Shown piece by piece: positions 45,367-57,883 of a stretch of 64,000 nt of DNA (position 1 is its first letter; the number at the start of each line of letters is the position of its first letter). The notes under the pieces were generated by a model. That model was not told the DNA's origin. It ran no database searches and was given only the letters and a program-made list of their open reading frames with translations. Source of the DNA: Impatiens glandulifera (lineage: Eukaryota > Streptophyta > Magnoliopsida > Ericales > Balsaminaceae). The stretch spans positions 37,547,338-37,611,337 of the forward strand of contig NC_061867.1 of the NCBI RefSeq assembly GCF_907164915.1, read 5' to 3'. The position numbers were made by a program, and so were the translations under genes.

Positions 45367-46287
45367 CATTTACTTGGGTCCTCGGTCAATCAGTCCCTTA
45401 GGAATCCATATTTGAATTATTCTGATGGACATCCTATTTTGTGTTGTGATTAGTGCGTATGATTTAGGCTTAGTAGACGTCTTCTTACTAACAAATGATC
45501 CCTTAACTTTATAGGATGATTTTTGTTTAAAACTCCTTGACTTCTTGTTAGGTTTTGATATGCCAGACTTGTTGGTTGCTTCCTTTCTAGGTTTCAACCA
45601 GCCTACAGTTGGCGGAACATAAGTAATCTCGTCCTTTAAGGTTAGATCCTCACAGCTTGAATCAGTTTCATTATCAGTTAAACTCCCTTTGACAAATTTT
45701 ATTGGCTTAAACTTGTCAGTTGCTGAGTTTAATTTTTCACTGGACTTATCAGGGATAGCTTTGTCATATCCTAAACCGGATTTGTATCTGGCAGGCCTTA
45801 ACAGACCAATCTGATATTTGACAACTTCTCCAGACCTTGTCCAAGAACTGACAATATAAGTTAAACGTTGGTTTTCAGAAAACATTGTTTAAACCTTTTC
45901 TTTAAGTTTCTCATTTTTAGATAAGATCTCGACCATGTTGTTTTCAAAAACTTTTGAATTAGTATTTTGAGATAAAATAGATTTATCGATTTCAGATTTT
46001 AATCTTATTTCATATTGAGATTTATATAACTTTCTTTACTCCATGACCATGTCATTGAGTGCAGTAACTAAGTCATCTCGTAAAAACTCTTCTGAAGAGA
46101 AATCAAATACCTCGCATTCCTTAGAGTCTTCTTCTTCTCTTGCCATAAAGCAAGCAACCTCTTCATCATCACTATCACTAGATGATGAGTCATCAAAGTT
46201 CCTTTGTATCCACTTAGCTTTGCTATCAGCCGCCATGAGAGCCTTCAGCTCTTTCTCGTTGTCTTTCTTTTTCTCATCACGTTTTGG
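45367..46287 (-). pseudogene. gag: gag, 3' part, of the non-autonomous element
   Basis: The minus-strand frame resumes immediately after the LINE with PKRDEKKKDNEKELKALMAA and KWIQRNFDDSSSSDSDDEE, then VACFMAREEEDSKECEVFDF and LVTALNDMVME. A stop at 46036 interrupts it. It continues through a Lys/Ser-rich tail to GLIDRGPK near 45370, which in copia relatives lies just before the protease. No protease follows. Confidence 0.75.
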
Positions 46288-46436
46288 CTATTTTTGGGAA
46301 AAACGACATAGCGTCATTTCATTAAAAATTCCCAAAAACGGGAAAAAAAACCACGAGTTTAAGAGATCATTCTAGACAGGCCTAGAATGATTTTGAAGTC
46401 GTAACATTCTGAATAAAAGCTAAAAATGTAAATGAA

Positions 46437-49400
46437 TTATCTATTTACAATGCTTTCATTTCTAGTGAGTTTAAAAAATGGTAAATTCCAGTTCTTGCAG
46501 ATATTCCAGTTCTGCTCCGTGCTTGGAATTCCTCTCCACGTTCCCGCGAGGGCATTGCAATCCGATACAATATCTTTCCATAACTCGTCAATGCTCCTGC
46601 GGGTTCTGTCATATACCCTTGCATTCCGTTCTTGCCAAATGTTATACACCACTGCTCCAAAGCCGCACTTGAACACGCAGGTTGTTGCAAATCTATTTCC
46701 CTTGGCTTTGAGTAGTGCCGCTTCTTCGATTTCATTTCATTCGCTCGGGAAACTGATCAGCTCCAGACTTTTATAGAATCTGTCCCAAAGCTCCGAAGCA
46801 ATACAGCAGCTCCCGAATAAGTGATCTATGGTTTCTTCATTTCCTATGCATAGAAGACAGCTCGCGTCCGGGATGCTCATATACTTACTGATACGATCAC
46901 GTGTGTTGAGTCTTTCCCAGAAGGCGAGCCATAGGATGAACTAGTGTCGAGGGATAATCTTCGTTGACCATACAAGAGGAGCCCATTCTACTTTCTACGC
47001 TTTTTCCCGGATTACCTCCCATATTTTCTTCAATACCAGCTTCCCATTGTCCTCAGCTTTCCATTCATGAATATCCGGTATGTCGTGTAGTTGTATGTTA
47101 CTTATATGATCAAGTATCCTCTTTCCTTCTGGAATTCTTCTCAAGAGCATGTTCCAATTCCCGTTTTTGATGTCTCTGATTTTCGCTTTTGCGCAGTCCC
47201 TTCTGATACGAGTATTTTGAAACTCCTCTTTGTCGATGATAGGACGGTTTTCAAACCAAGGGTCGTGCCAGAATAGAGTGCATTTCCCGTCCCCTAGTCG
47301 GATGTCATAAAGATCCGCAATATCGCTTATTAGTTTAAGAATCATTTTTAGAGACCAGCTCATACCTTCGTGAATTTTGCAGGTCCAGATGCTGGTTTCG
47401 TGTTTCATAAACCTCGTATGCACCCATTTGATCCATAGTGACTCCTGATTGCGCTTCAAATCCCACAGATGCTTAAAGGTTAGAGCCTTGTTCCACTTGA
47501 TACAGTTCTTCAAGTCGATGCCTCCCTCGTCCTTCGGTTTGCAGAGAGCGGTCCATTTGACTTTCTTTCCTCCTCTTCCACTACTACCCCAGATAAAGTT
47601 TCTCATCAGTGTGTCGAGTTCCTTCATTACCTTCTTCGGAATGACCATTTGCTGCGCCCAATAACCAACTATGCCCATAACCACGGTTTTGATAAGTTCG
47701 ATCCTCCCTGCATAAGAAAGTTTTTTCGCTGCCCAACCAAATATCGTGTACCTTTTCAATCAGTGGCTTGCAGTGTGAGATCTCAATCTGCTTCGCAGTT
47801 AACGGAATTCCTAAGTACCTTATGGGAAAGTTGTGTTCCTTGATGCCCATGATGTTGAAGATGTCCTGCTTTGTTTCGTCATTCACGCCTCCATAAAATG
47901 CCACACTTTTGCTTTCATTAATAGTTAAACTTGTTACCTTAGAAAAGAACGTTAGTGCAGCCCTAATAGTTTTAATGGAATCAACGTCTGCGTGCGCTAG
48001 AATGAACAAATCGTCAACAAAACATAAATGTGTTACCTCCTCTACCTCACAGAATGGGTGAAAGATGTATGGACGATTCTTTCGGAACATCGCGAAGATG
48101 CTCTCAAAGATCGCCATGATAGCTACGAAAAGGTAAGAAGAGAGGGGGTCCCCTTGCCTTACCTCGTTTTCACCCTTGAAATAGCCTCTGTGGACTCCAT
48201 TGACGTTAACAACAAAGCAGGATGATGAAACGCATTGCATAATCCAATCGATAAAAATCATAGGAAAAGCAGAAACAACCAGAAAGTCTCGAATGGCTTC
48301 CCATCTAACAGAGTCGAAAGCTTTCTTGATATCTATTTTGAAAGCCACTCTCGGGGATATTTTTTTTTCCCGTAGCCTTTTAATAAGCTCTGCATGAGAA
48401 GAATATTATGAGAGATTGTCCTACCAGGGATGAATGCAGATTGATTAAGATTTATTATTTTTCCTATAACATTTTTAAAACGTTTAGAAATGATTTTATA
48501 AATCACATTGTAGTAGGAAATTGGTCTGAAATCTTGTACTTTCTCAGGTACCGTAGTTTTGGGGATCAAGGTTAGGACCGTTGTATTCCATTGCTTTAAC
48601 ATCTTCCTATTTTTGAAAAACTCCAGAACCCCATCAGTAACATCTTTACCCACAACCGACCAATTATCTTTGAAGAACTGTGCATTAAACCCATCAGGAC
48701 CCGGACTTTTATTCCCATCAATACTAAACAGAGCTTCTTTAACCTCAACCTTCGTGACCACCCTTATCAACTCGCGAGTATCTTCTGCAGAGATTTTCTT
48801 ATCAATAATTTGATACAAGGTATTCATGTGACTTTGATGTTGCTTTCTTGTACCCATAAGCTGCTTATAGAATTTAATAGCCAGATCTTGGACACCCTTT
48901 TGACCCTGAACATATTCACCATCATCATTCTTCAGCCTGTACACATTGTTTCTCATGTTTCTAGCCTTGCATTTTCTGTAGAAGAAAGCTGTGTTTTTGT
49001 CACCCAACGAAAGCCAGCTCTGTCTTGATTTCTGTCTAACAAAATTCTCTTCAAGCAGACTCAGCTTCCTGAAGTTTTCAAGCGCATATCTTTCTGTTTC
49101 ATTGAGTTGTTCATCACTATCATCCCTTAATAACTTTTTTTGAACCTCTTCCATTTCTTCTCTAGCAGACAGAACTCTATTGGAGATATTGCTGAACTTC
49201 TTCTTGTCAAAGCTTTGGAGATGATTCTTCAGGAGCTTAAGCTTCTCAGAAACCCTGTACATGTTGGAACCTCTGACATCTGTTGACCATACGCTTTCGA
49301 GAATACCCTTGAATTTATCATTATCCATCCAGAAATTGAAAAATTTAAAGGGCCTTTTGAACCTTTCTTCCTTTTCCCAGAACAATTTAATCGGGCAGTG

Positions 49401-50072
49401 ATCAGATATACCCGGATTCAAAACATGAAGTTGACTTCTCGGAAATTGGTTAATCCAGTTCTCATTTACCAGACATCTGTCAATTCTACTTTTTCTAATT
49501 TGCTCATTCCCTCTCGTAGAAGACCAAGTGAAGAAGTTCCCAGAATTGGTAGGCTCGATACAACCCATATCTCTGATACAGTCATTAAAGTCAATCATAT
49601 CCCAAGTAATTTCAGATTCTGGGCTACGCTCAGATTCGTTTCTAGTTACGTTGTAATCACCGAGGACAGCCCAAGATTTATCAATATCGATCCAGTTTCT
49701 AAGACAATTCCAGAGGAGTCTTCTGTCAGTGCTTGAGTTGCTACCATAGACAATAGCAAGATGAAACACGATTCTTGTGATTTTGTCTTTGACCTCCACC
49801 AGGATTGCTTGATCATTCGAAAAGAGAGTCATCACCTCAACAACTTTGTTATCCCAAATAACCCAGATTCTGCCCGTTTTGTCATTTAAGTTGTGAATGA
49901 TTTCCCAGATACTATCAATACACAGTTTGCTAATCTTCTCAACGTTTCGACTTTTGACTTTTGTCTCAATAATACCCATAATAGTGATCTTCTGATTCTC
50001 AATGATCCTCCTTATTTCTTTACATTTTAGAGGGTTATTGAGTCCCCTTATGTTCCATGTCACTATATTCAT
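46437..50072 (-). pseudogene. LINE ORF2: endonuclease, reverse transcriptase, zinc-binding domain
   Basis: The start ATG at 50072 gives MNIVTWNIRGLNNPLKCKEI, the AP-endonuclease N-terminus, with IIETKVK, VLGDYNVTRNESER and GISDHCPIKL further in. RT follows as KSPGPDGFNAQFF, LIPKTTVPEKVQDFRPIS, SAFIPGRTISHNILL, and, after a frameshift, AFKIDIKKAFDSVRW, EVRQGDPLSSYLF and HLCFVDDLFIL (the usual A-D-D is V-D-D). The first frameshift lies at an A9 run (48360-48368); one more A restores the family reading. A second shift lies near 47750. The C-terminal zinc-binding region (46995-46740) has two stops and keeps SCLLCIGNEETIDHLFGSC. The tail VVYNIWQERNARVY ends at 46437. Confidence 0.9.
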
Positions 50073-50524
50073 GAATGAATATAAGTGTTGGGTTCCTGAC
50101 TTTCCAGACTGTCTTGAACCTCTTCATCAGAGAAATCATAAGCATCACTTGCCTCACTATCCTCAATGGCTACAGTTTGATTACATGGAATACTATTGTC
50201 ATTGAGTGAGGGTTGCCTCATGTAGATCTCATCTTCTCCCGTGATAGATTTAGTAGCTTCTGGATCCAGGATCTTTCTGCTTTGTCTTTGATTTTCATCT
50301 TGTTCTGCTTTAGTAGGTCTTTTCTGACTTTGAACCTCTTCACTACTGGATTCATGTTTGTTATCGGTTTTAATTCGCCCTACTTCAGAACTAAGGCTCA
50401 CTGCCTTATTCAAGACCAAATTGTCTTCTTCTGCACTTGATCTTTTGATTTCACAAAACCCAAGATTTCCCAGTCCATTCTCAATAGCTTCTTTATTACT
50501 TATTCCAAGATTCTCCTGTTCATC
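50069..50524 (-). pseudogene. LINE ORF1 C-terminal remnant
   Basis: The frame is open from the insertion junction to the stop at 50069: hydrophilic, Ser/Glu-rich sequence (DEQENLGISNKEAIENG, then SEASDAYDFSDEEVQDSLES). It overlaps the ORF2 start by four bases, a usual arrangement of plant L1 elements. The RNA-binding part of ORF1 was lost by 5' truncation. Confidence 0.6.
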
Positions 50525-50525
50525 A

Positions 50526-51409
50526 TCTCCTACACTCTAATTTGTAATGACCTAGTTTTCCGTAAATAAAACATTTCACGTTAGCATTAGAGTTAGTCTT
50601 ATCATCATTGTTATTGTTTGAAGAGTTTGAGTTAGAATTGCTCTTCTTCATGAATTTGCCAAATTTCATCACGAAGAGAGCCATTGCGTCGCTGTTGAGC
50701 TGCTGGGCAACCGTCTTTACTTTAGTGGCAACTGGTGGCTCCTCAGTAGTCACCAAAGACTTGGTAATGATGGTGGATGTGGGGTTCTCCTCTTCATTCC
50801 TAGAGTTCAACTCGAACTCATAAGCCTTCAGATCGGCAAGCAAGTCAAAGAGCTCCATCTTATTGAGGTCTTTGGATTCTCTCATCGCCATAGTGTTGAT
50901 GTCCCATTCCCTAGGCAAAGCAGGCATTACCTTTATAGAAATCTCTCTGTTGCTGTAGGTCTTTCCCAGAATAGAGAGAGTGGTGACGATTTTTCTGAAT
51001 CTTGCATCAAACTCAGACATCGTCTCTCTATGACGCATCTTAAAGTTGTCAAACTACTGGGTGACAACTGTAATCTTGTTTTCTTTGATTTGCTCGTTGC
51101 CTTCACGGAGTTGAGTGAGTCTTTCCCAAACTTCTTTCCAAGACTCACATGATATGATGTAGTTAAACATAATGTCGTCAAGAGATCTGTATAAGATATC
51201 CATGGCCAAGTTGTCGAGGTTGTTCTTCCTCTTTTCTTCTTTATTATCCACTCAGATTTGTCTTTCTCTATCTTGATAGGACATTTTGTGACGACACTCC
51301 ACATGTCATCATCTATGGAAGCAATATGAGCATGAACTCTCTTCTTCCACACGATGTAATTTTCTTTTGAAAACATAGGAATCTTGGAGGAGATGGAATC
51401 TTTAGTCAT
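50526..51409 (-). pseudogene. gag: gag, 5' part, of the non-autonomous element (copia type)
   Basis: The ATG at 51409 follows the primer site by about 40 bases: MTKDSISSKIPMFSKENYIV, then WKKRVHAHIASIDDDMWSVV, the N-terminal DUF4219/UBN2-like pattern of copia gag. A frameshift near 51255 leads to NLDNLAMDILYRSLDD and SCESWKEVWERLTQLREG. A stop at 51054 precedes MRHRETMSEFDARFRKIVTT. The zinc knuckle reads CFIYGKLGHYKLEC, with the second Cys changed to Tyr. The LINE cuts the frame just after it. Confidence 0.85.
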
Positions 51410-51447
51410 GATTCAGGTTCTTATTGGTGCTTGAGAATAGAAAACGA

Positions 51448-51460
51448 GGCTCTAATACCA
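51448..51460 (-). other. Primer binding site of the non-autonomous element
   Basis: On the minus strand TGGTATTAGAGCC starts two bases after the LTR end CCTATCA. It differs by one base from the initiator-Met-tRNA site TGGTATCAGAGC. Confidence 0.85.
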
Positions 51461-51462
51461 CT

Positions 51463-53490
51463 TGATAGGATCGGTGCTACCAATAAAGACTAGGGTCTGA
51501 TTATTGTTAACAGCTTATGAAAACGATTCGATAATAATCTTGTGAGGGATTAATATCTGTTTCTATTCTTCACAAATCATTCGAACTCTTGAAACTGATT
51601 CAAGTGCGGAAGTGTTCGTCGGATTGGAAGCTTTGAACCGATGAAAGATAAATGTCAAAAAGTAAAAAAAATAGGGAGTTGTTTATGGATGTTCGGAGTA
51701 AACCCTCCTACGTCACCCATTCTTCCACAACCGGAAGGATATCCACTAAATACTTTGAATTAAATACAGCTTACTAAGCTAGCGAATACTCGGTTAAACA
51801 GAACAGACTCTGTTCAACTTACAATATTCTCAACAATATTCTCACAGCTAGACAATAACTGATTTTCTCTCTTGAGCTTGAATGATGATAGAGATCAGTA
51901 AGAGCAAGAGCATGTGTGTTAGTGTGTTCAATTTATCCAGTAAGATAGATAAGTGACTCGTCTGTTGTCCTTGAGCATCTATTTGTAATAAAAGGACACC
52001 AACGGTCGAATCTTCTTCGTGGACACGTGGAAAGTTTTCGTTGGAAGGCCACCATAATACCATAATATAGTAAACTTTGAGCAAATGGATAGTGGCCGTA
52101 CCGAACATGTAGTGCGTCGAATTTCCTTTCAAGTTTTATTGTACTAGATAGGTAGTTGGAGGATATTTACGTATGTGGCATTCGTTCATTTGATACAATT
52201 AGCTAACTTGACAGACTACACAGAAGTGAGTAGAGTAGGAGTAGAAGACAGCTAGTTGATCGTGGTTAGACATATGCTTTCTTTAGACAACTGCTAAAGC
52301 AAGGCATTAGACGTGCTCCTTTAGACCAAGTCTAAAGGAGTTAGATGTCATCGTCTAACTGCGCGTCCTTTTAAACCAAGTCTAAAAGAATTAGACGTCC
52401 TCGTCTAACTATGTGTCCTTTTAAACCAAGTCTAAAGGAGTTAGACGTCCTCTTCTAACTACGCATCCCTTTAGACCAAGTCTAAAGAAGTTAGACGCCA
52501 TCATCTAACTACGCATCCCTTTAGACCAAGTCTAAAGGAGTTAGACATCCTCGTCTAACTACGCATCCCTTTAGACCAAGTCTAAAGGAGTTAGACATCC
52601 TCGTCTAACTACGCATCCCTTTAGACCAAGTCTAAAGGAGTTAGACGTCCTCATCTAACTACGCATCCTTTTAGACCAAGTCTAAAGGAGTTAGACGTCC
52701 TCGTCTAACTGTGCGTCCCTTTAGACCAAGTCTAAAGGAGTTAGACGTCATCGTCTAACTACGCATCCCTTTAGATCAAGTCTAAAGGAGTTAGACGTCC
52801 TCGTCTAACTACGCATCCCTTTAGACCAGGTCTAAAGGAGTTAGACGTCCTCGTCTAACTACGCATCCCTTTAGACAAGGTGTAAAGGAGTTAGACGTCC
52901 TCGTCTAACTACGCATCCCTTTAGACCAAGTCTAAAGGGAGTTAGACGTCCTTGTCTAACTACGCATCCCTTTAGACCAGGTCTAAAGGAGTTAGATGTC
53001 TTCGTCTAACTACGCATCTCTTTATACCAGGTCTAAAGGAGTTAGACGTCCTCGTCTAACTACGCATCTCTTTAGACTAAGTCTAAAGGAGTTAGACGTC
53101 CTCGTCTAACTACGCATCCATTTAGACAAAGTCTAAAACAGTTAGACGTCCTCGTCTAACTACGTTATCCTTTAGACCAAGTCTAAAGGAGTTAGACGTC
53201 CTCGTCTAACTACGTTACCCTTTAGACCGATTTTGAAGGAGTTAGACTACCACATCTAATTACGTCTAATTAGCCTGCTTAGACCACATCTAAATTAGCA
53301 TAGTCTTATGGACCTGCACAAAACAAAATAGATAACTTAGCTTTATTCTAATTAAACATCTAGCTTTATTCTAATTAAACATTAACAAAATTTAGTTGTT
53401 TAATGTTTCATAGATTTCGTTTATTTCTAAGTTAATTACATCTCACTTTATTAACTCTTTTCTTTACTTTGTTTTTAATTTTTCCCAACA
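51463..53490 (-). repeat. 5' LTR of the non-autonomous element
   Basis: A 2028-bp LTR with minus-strand ends TGTTGGG and CCTATCA. Nearly half of it is the 50-bp hairpin array (52318-53250). It is followed on the plus-strand right by the AACTT target duplication. Confidence 0.9.
52318..53250. repeat. 50-bp hairpin array in the 5' LTR, about 18 units
   Basis: Same unit as at 40528-41128, with small variations and one or two single-base insertions (near 52938). It has half as many units again as the 3' LTR copy. Confidence 0.95.
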
Positions 53491-53495
53491 AACTT

Positions 53496-54137
53496 TGCTC
53501 TCATCATTTTCCCATAAAACCAAATTCTATTTCATTCTAATTGCTTGAATATCTTAAGAATAAAACCAAGGAAATTACATTATATCTAATGTTGATCATA
53601 TGAAAACATTTGATTTTATTAAAAGAATTAGAATGTGCAGTAAATATATAACCTTCAAAATTTTCAAATCATAATTGGCTGACATATCTATTAAGTACCA
53701 AGAAAGGTGTTTAGATTTATTGATTCAAATAGAATAATTCACGTCCACAAGATTAGTGAGAAGCCGTGTGTCATCCCCTGTCATCAGCATATCAAAATGT
53801 TAATGTTATGAAAATTTTCCAAACATTATCATGCATATAGAGTAAAAACAATTTCAAATATCAAAATACATTACAAACACAAATATTAAACATTCATTTC
53901 AAATGTTATGTTACGTTATAAATTCCACTAGGAGAATTCCTTTTGTCCCTAAAATAGTGTTAAGAATAAAATCTCATCCGAGATGAAAAGAGCAAAATGA
54001 TTTTTACTCAAACAATCGGTAAAACCTAAAATACGGATCGATCGTTGTAAACCCTAAAACACGTCTTCAATATTCCTAAATTAAACCCTAAATCGAGAGA
54101 GGGAGACGAGTGAAGAATACTAACCTTCGTTGTCAGA
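53496..54137. other. Right internal part of the outer MULE
   Basis: AT-rich, without an ORF or recognisable motif. It should be MULE sequence displaced from 39661 by the LTR-element insertion. Confidence 0.5.
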
Positions 54138-54360
54138 ATAGTTAGTCGTGATATTTAATGAAAAATTCACGTAGTTCTCTAATTGAACGGATTAATTACT
54201 GAAGAAGATGAAGAAAGAAATTAAGAACAATAAAACAGAGAAGCGAAAAAATCGAGACAAAGAGAGAGAAATACTAATAAGAATGATATTTTTTTTTCTT
54301 TTTATGTGTGAGAGCACGAGTGACAACTGCCATTTTTTTTATAAAAATTCTATGTCATAT
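54138..54360 (-). repeat. Right terminal inverted repeat of the outer MULE
   Basis: The reverse complement (ATATGACATAGAATTTTTAT, GTTGTCACTCGTGCT, ATATCATTCTTATTAGTAT, CGTTCAATTAGAGAACTACG) matches 37613-37917 in order. It lacks the TCTTC run found there. Confidence 0.75.
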
Positions 54361-54676
54361 TAAATTAAGTAAAAAGTTTCAAATGGACAAAACTTGGATA
54401 GTTCGAGCCCCCATATGACTCAAATCAAAGTTCGAGCCTCGTATATTAAAAATGCTCGAAATTCGAGCCCATTAAATAATTGGGCTAATATAAAAAATGT
54501 AACATTTTGAATATTTAAAAAAAAACTTTTGGGCAGAAAAATGAAATAATAAAATATTTTTCAAATAAAAAAAATGAAAATGAGAATAAGGAAAAAAAGT
54601 GAGAGGGGGCAACGCGGTATTCTCGGTGTAAAAGAATGGTGGAGTCGAGTCCGTGTACAAAGCGTGGGATTTTCTG

Positions 54677-54686
54677 AATATAATAT
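54677..54686 (+). promoter_or_regulatory. Possible TATA box of the calmodulin gene
   Basis: GAATATAATATC lies about 75-80 bases before the ATG, followed by a CT-rich leader (CTTCTCTTCC, CCTCTCTCTCC). Only position and composition support it. Confidence 0.35.
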
Positions 54687-54756
54687 CACCAGTCATCTTC
54701 TCTTCCTTTGTCCGGAGTTAACCTCTCTCTCCTGATTCTCTCCTAAGGTGTCATCC

Positions 54757-55551
<795 letters not shown>

Positions 55552-57850
55552 TTATCGAGTGTGAAAGCCTATTTATGTTTTTCTTCTTTTGTAACAAAAT
55601 GAAGTTAGTTGTTTGAATTTTGATTGTGTAGTAGTAGTAGTAGAAGTAGTAGTGTATTCCCATATTGGTCTCAATTCTATCACAACACTTGAAGTAGATT
55701 CTAATGTTTCTACCCTTTGACCAGAAATATCTTGGATCAATTCTAGGGTAGAAAGGTATGAGAAATAGATTGATTTGAGATGGAAATGGAATAGACTTAT
55801 TAAGTTTCATGAATAAGGATAATGTTTCACAAAGGCTTAAAGAAAAAAAAAAACTCAATTGATAAGATGATATATACCACTTGAGCCTAAGGTATGGCAA
55901 TTTTGGTATTCTAGCTGTTTAAATGTTGTAACTGGCTAGTTATGGGTTAGTCTAACTAAGTTAAGAAGATAGTTATATAATATTAGTATTGTAATTTGTC
56001 CTCTATCAATGGAGCATTGTCTGCATTGCGTCAAGAGGCATATGTGTGCTGATCTAACTACAATAATACAAGGACCATGTCTTTATAACATTGCTACTCA
56101 ATGTAGATCATTGACTCTCCAATCGAATACATGGTCCACCTGGTTGTGCCATTTGAAATTGTCAATCAAGCTTAAGAGTACAATCTATGTATAGATGAAC
56201 TAGTATCAACTGATATTGTCATTACGGGGTACGACAATAGACCATCCATAGCTCACAATGATTCTACCTAAATTATGTTATCATTGTGGTGTTTTGACCC
56301 ACAATAAAGGGATTGTGACTTGAAGTGAACCACAACACCGAAAGTCGACTTCAGAGGTGTAATTTATTAATTTGGACCATTGATACAATCAACCTATGGC
56401 AAGCTGAGCAGATATCAATCATATTCTAATCCAGAGAGCTAATATCACCTCTCAATATAACTAGTTCCAATTTCTCTTGTTCCGGTCGTAGCCAGGTGTA
56501 ACTAGAGTTCGGTCGGGTATGACACAGGTGGGTGCAGTTAGGCCTAGGCGCGCTTCTGTCAAAAATCAGGCTTGATGAAGAGATTTTTAGGTCGAAGAGT
56601 GAGTCGCAGTCAATGACTAGGTAGTGGTAGCGGTAGTATCTACTTTCCAGTACCATCTTAAAAAAAAAAAACATTACAAGATTTGTAGAAACTTTTGATG
56701 CAACTTTGTTAACTCTAATCTAAACATCTATACTAAAATCTTGAGACTCAATCTACAAAACAAAAATTAAGAGAAGTTTTAGATTAAGAAAAACTAAGCA
56801 ACAAAGTATTAGTGTCCTTATTCCTTACTAAGTTTCTTGATAAAGTGATGCACACATTGCACAGTACACTTTTAACAGAATCTCAAATTGACACCCTTAA
56901 TCAACATAATCAAACATAAATATTTGAGGATCAAAAACACAAAAAAACAAAAAAACAAAAAAATCAATCAAAAACATGTAAAGATTTAATCGACATAAAA
57001 AATGAGCTCATAAACGACCTTTTCTTTTGTATTCGAAATGAAACTAAAATCAATATATCAAGGATCCTTGGATCACTTTCCTCAACAAACCTTAAGTTCT
57101 AGAAAATGTCATATAAATTAGTTTCACAACTTCTTTCTAACCCTAGTTTTGACTAGGATAAAATTAACGCTTTATTTCCACCATAATTATGTCATCTTAT
57201 CTTTAAATTCACATTGGTAAGATTGAGTTCATGTTGAAATTGTTTGGAGGGAGTCTAACTTAAGTTTATGACAAAGAAAACTAAACCTTCAATTCATCTT
57301 GTAAATATAAAAAAAATGAAATTCTAAATGTAACAATTTGAAATCTTTATTTGGAGAATTCACTGAACAACATTTCATCTTTTACTAGAAATCTCAATAT
57401 TCAAATAAAATGTTGCCTTTATAACAAGGTTATATTTATTGTCCAGTTGAAAAAAAAAATGGGTTTGAATAATTATGGTCACTCATCTTTTGATTTTTCA
57501 AATTTGAAAGTTAAAAATATTTAATGGATCAACTGTGAACAAAAACTTCGATGAATCTCTTTTTTCTTGGAATTTATTTAAATAATAATAATAATTGCAT
57601 TCTAAACCATTTTGATGTTGAACAAGAAAGTTCAAAAGATATTTTTATTTTATTTTATGAGAAAGTTTTCAAAATTATTTAACAATTAGATGAATTATCT
57701 GAGGTGAAATTGTCAACGCTGACAAAATTTGATAAAACAAGAGTATGGAAAAAGTTATAATGGTCATCTTCTTCTCTTTTATTTCTCTAGAAAAAAGTTC
57801 TAGTTCTTACTTGGCCTGATGACTTTTCTAGTATTAAAGAGTGCAGCTTT
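55552..57850. other. Intergenic DNA downstream of calmodulin
   Basis: The first few hundred bases are the calmodulin 3' UTR. Beyond that I see only short unassigned frames, including a minus-strand one at 56674-56426 with no recognised motif, and AT-rich sequence. Confidence 0.45.
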
Positions 57851-57883
57851 TTTTTTCTTTTCTTTTCATCACTCTGATTTGAG

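Larger units (their letters stand above)
46288..50525 (-). mobile_element. 5'-truncated LINE inserted in the gag
   Basis: On the minus strand, gag reads KLECRR and then enters LINE sequence (TGATGAACAGG) at 50525. It returns to gag (PKRDEKKK) at 46287. The LINE has an ORF1 tail and an L1-type ORF2 with endonuclease, RT and zinc-binding region. Upstream ORF1 sequence is missing, as in 5'-truncated L1 copies. No long poly-A tail and no clear target duplication are visible; the gag codons on the two sides would join in frame. Confidence 0.85.
39667..53490 (-). mobile_element. Non-autonomous Copia-type LTR element with gag and a second ORF
   Basis: The plus-strand termini are TGATAGG (39667) and CCCAACA (53490), flanked by AACTT at 39662-39666 and 53491-53495, a 5-bp target duplication. 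The primer site lies inside the 51463 boundary on the minus strand. Order on the minus strand is 5' LTR, gag (interrupted by a LINE), a non-coding region with TTAGAC motifs, a long ORF of unknown function, and a 3' LTR lacking its first 220 bases. No protease, integrase, RT or RNase H is recognisable, so it must have depended on a partner. Copia assignment rests on the gag type and the TGTTGG end. Confidence 0.85.
37613..54360. mobile_element. Outer MULE, split by a 13.8-kb LTR element
   Basis: Inverted repeats at 37613-37917 and 54138-54360 bracket the MuDR-type pseudogene. Without the 39667-53490 insertion and its duplicated AACTT the MULE would be about 2.9 kb. Its right end lies about 400 bp upstream of the calmodulin start codon. 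The pairing of the inverted repeats across the insertion was found by eye. Confidence 0.7.

Noticed and set aside
46432..48397. Plus-strand ORFs over the LINE
   Set aside because: They lie antisense to recognisable RT and zinc-binding sequence and have no domain of their own.
56426..56674. Minus-strand 82-codon ORF downstream of calmodulin
   Set aside because: No recognisable motif, no promoter or splice context; left as unassigned intergenic sequence.
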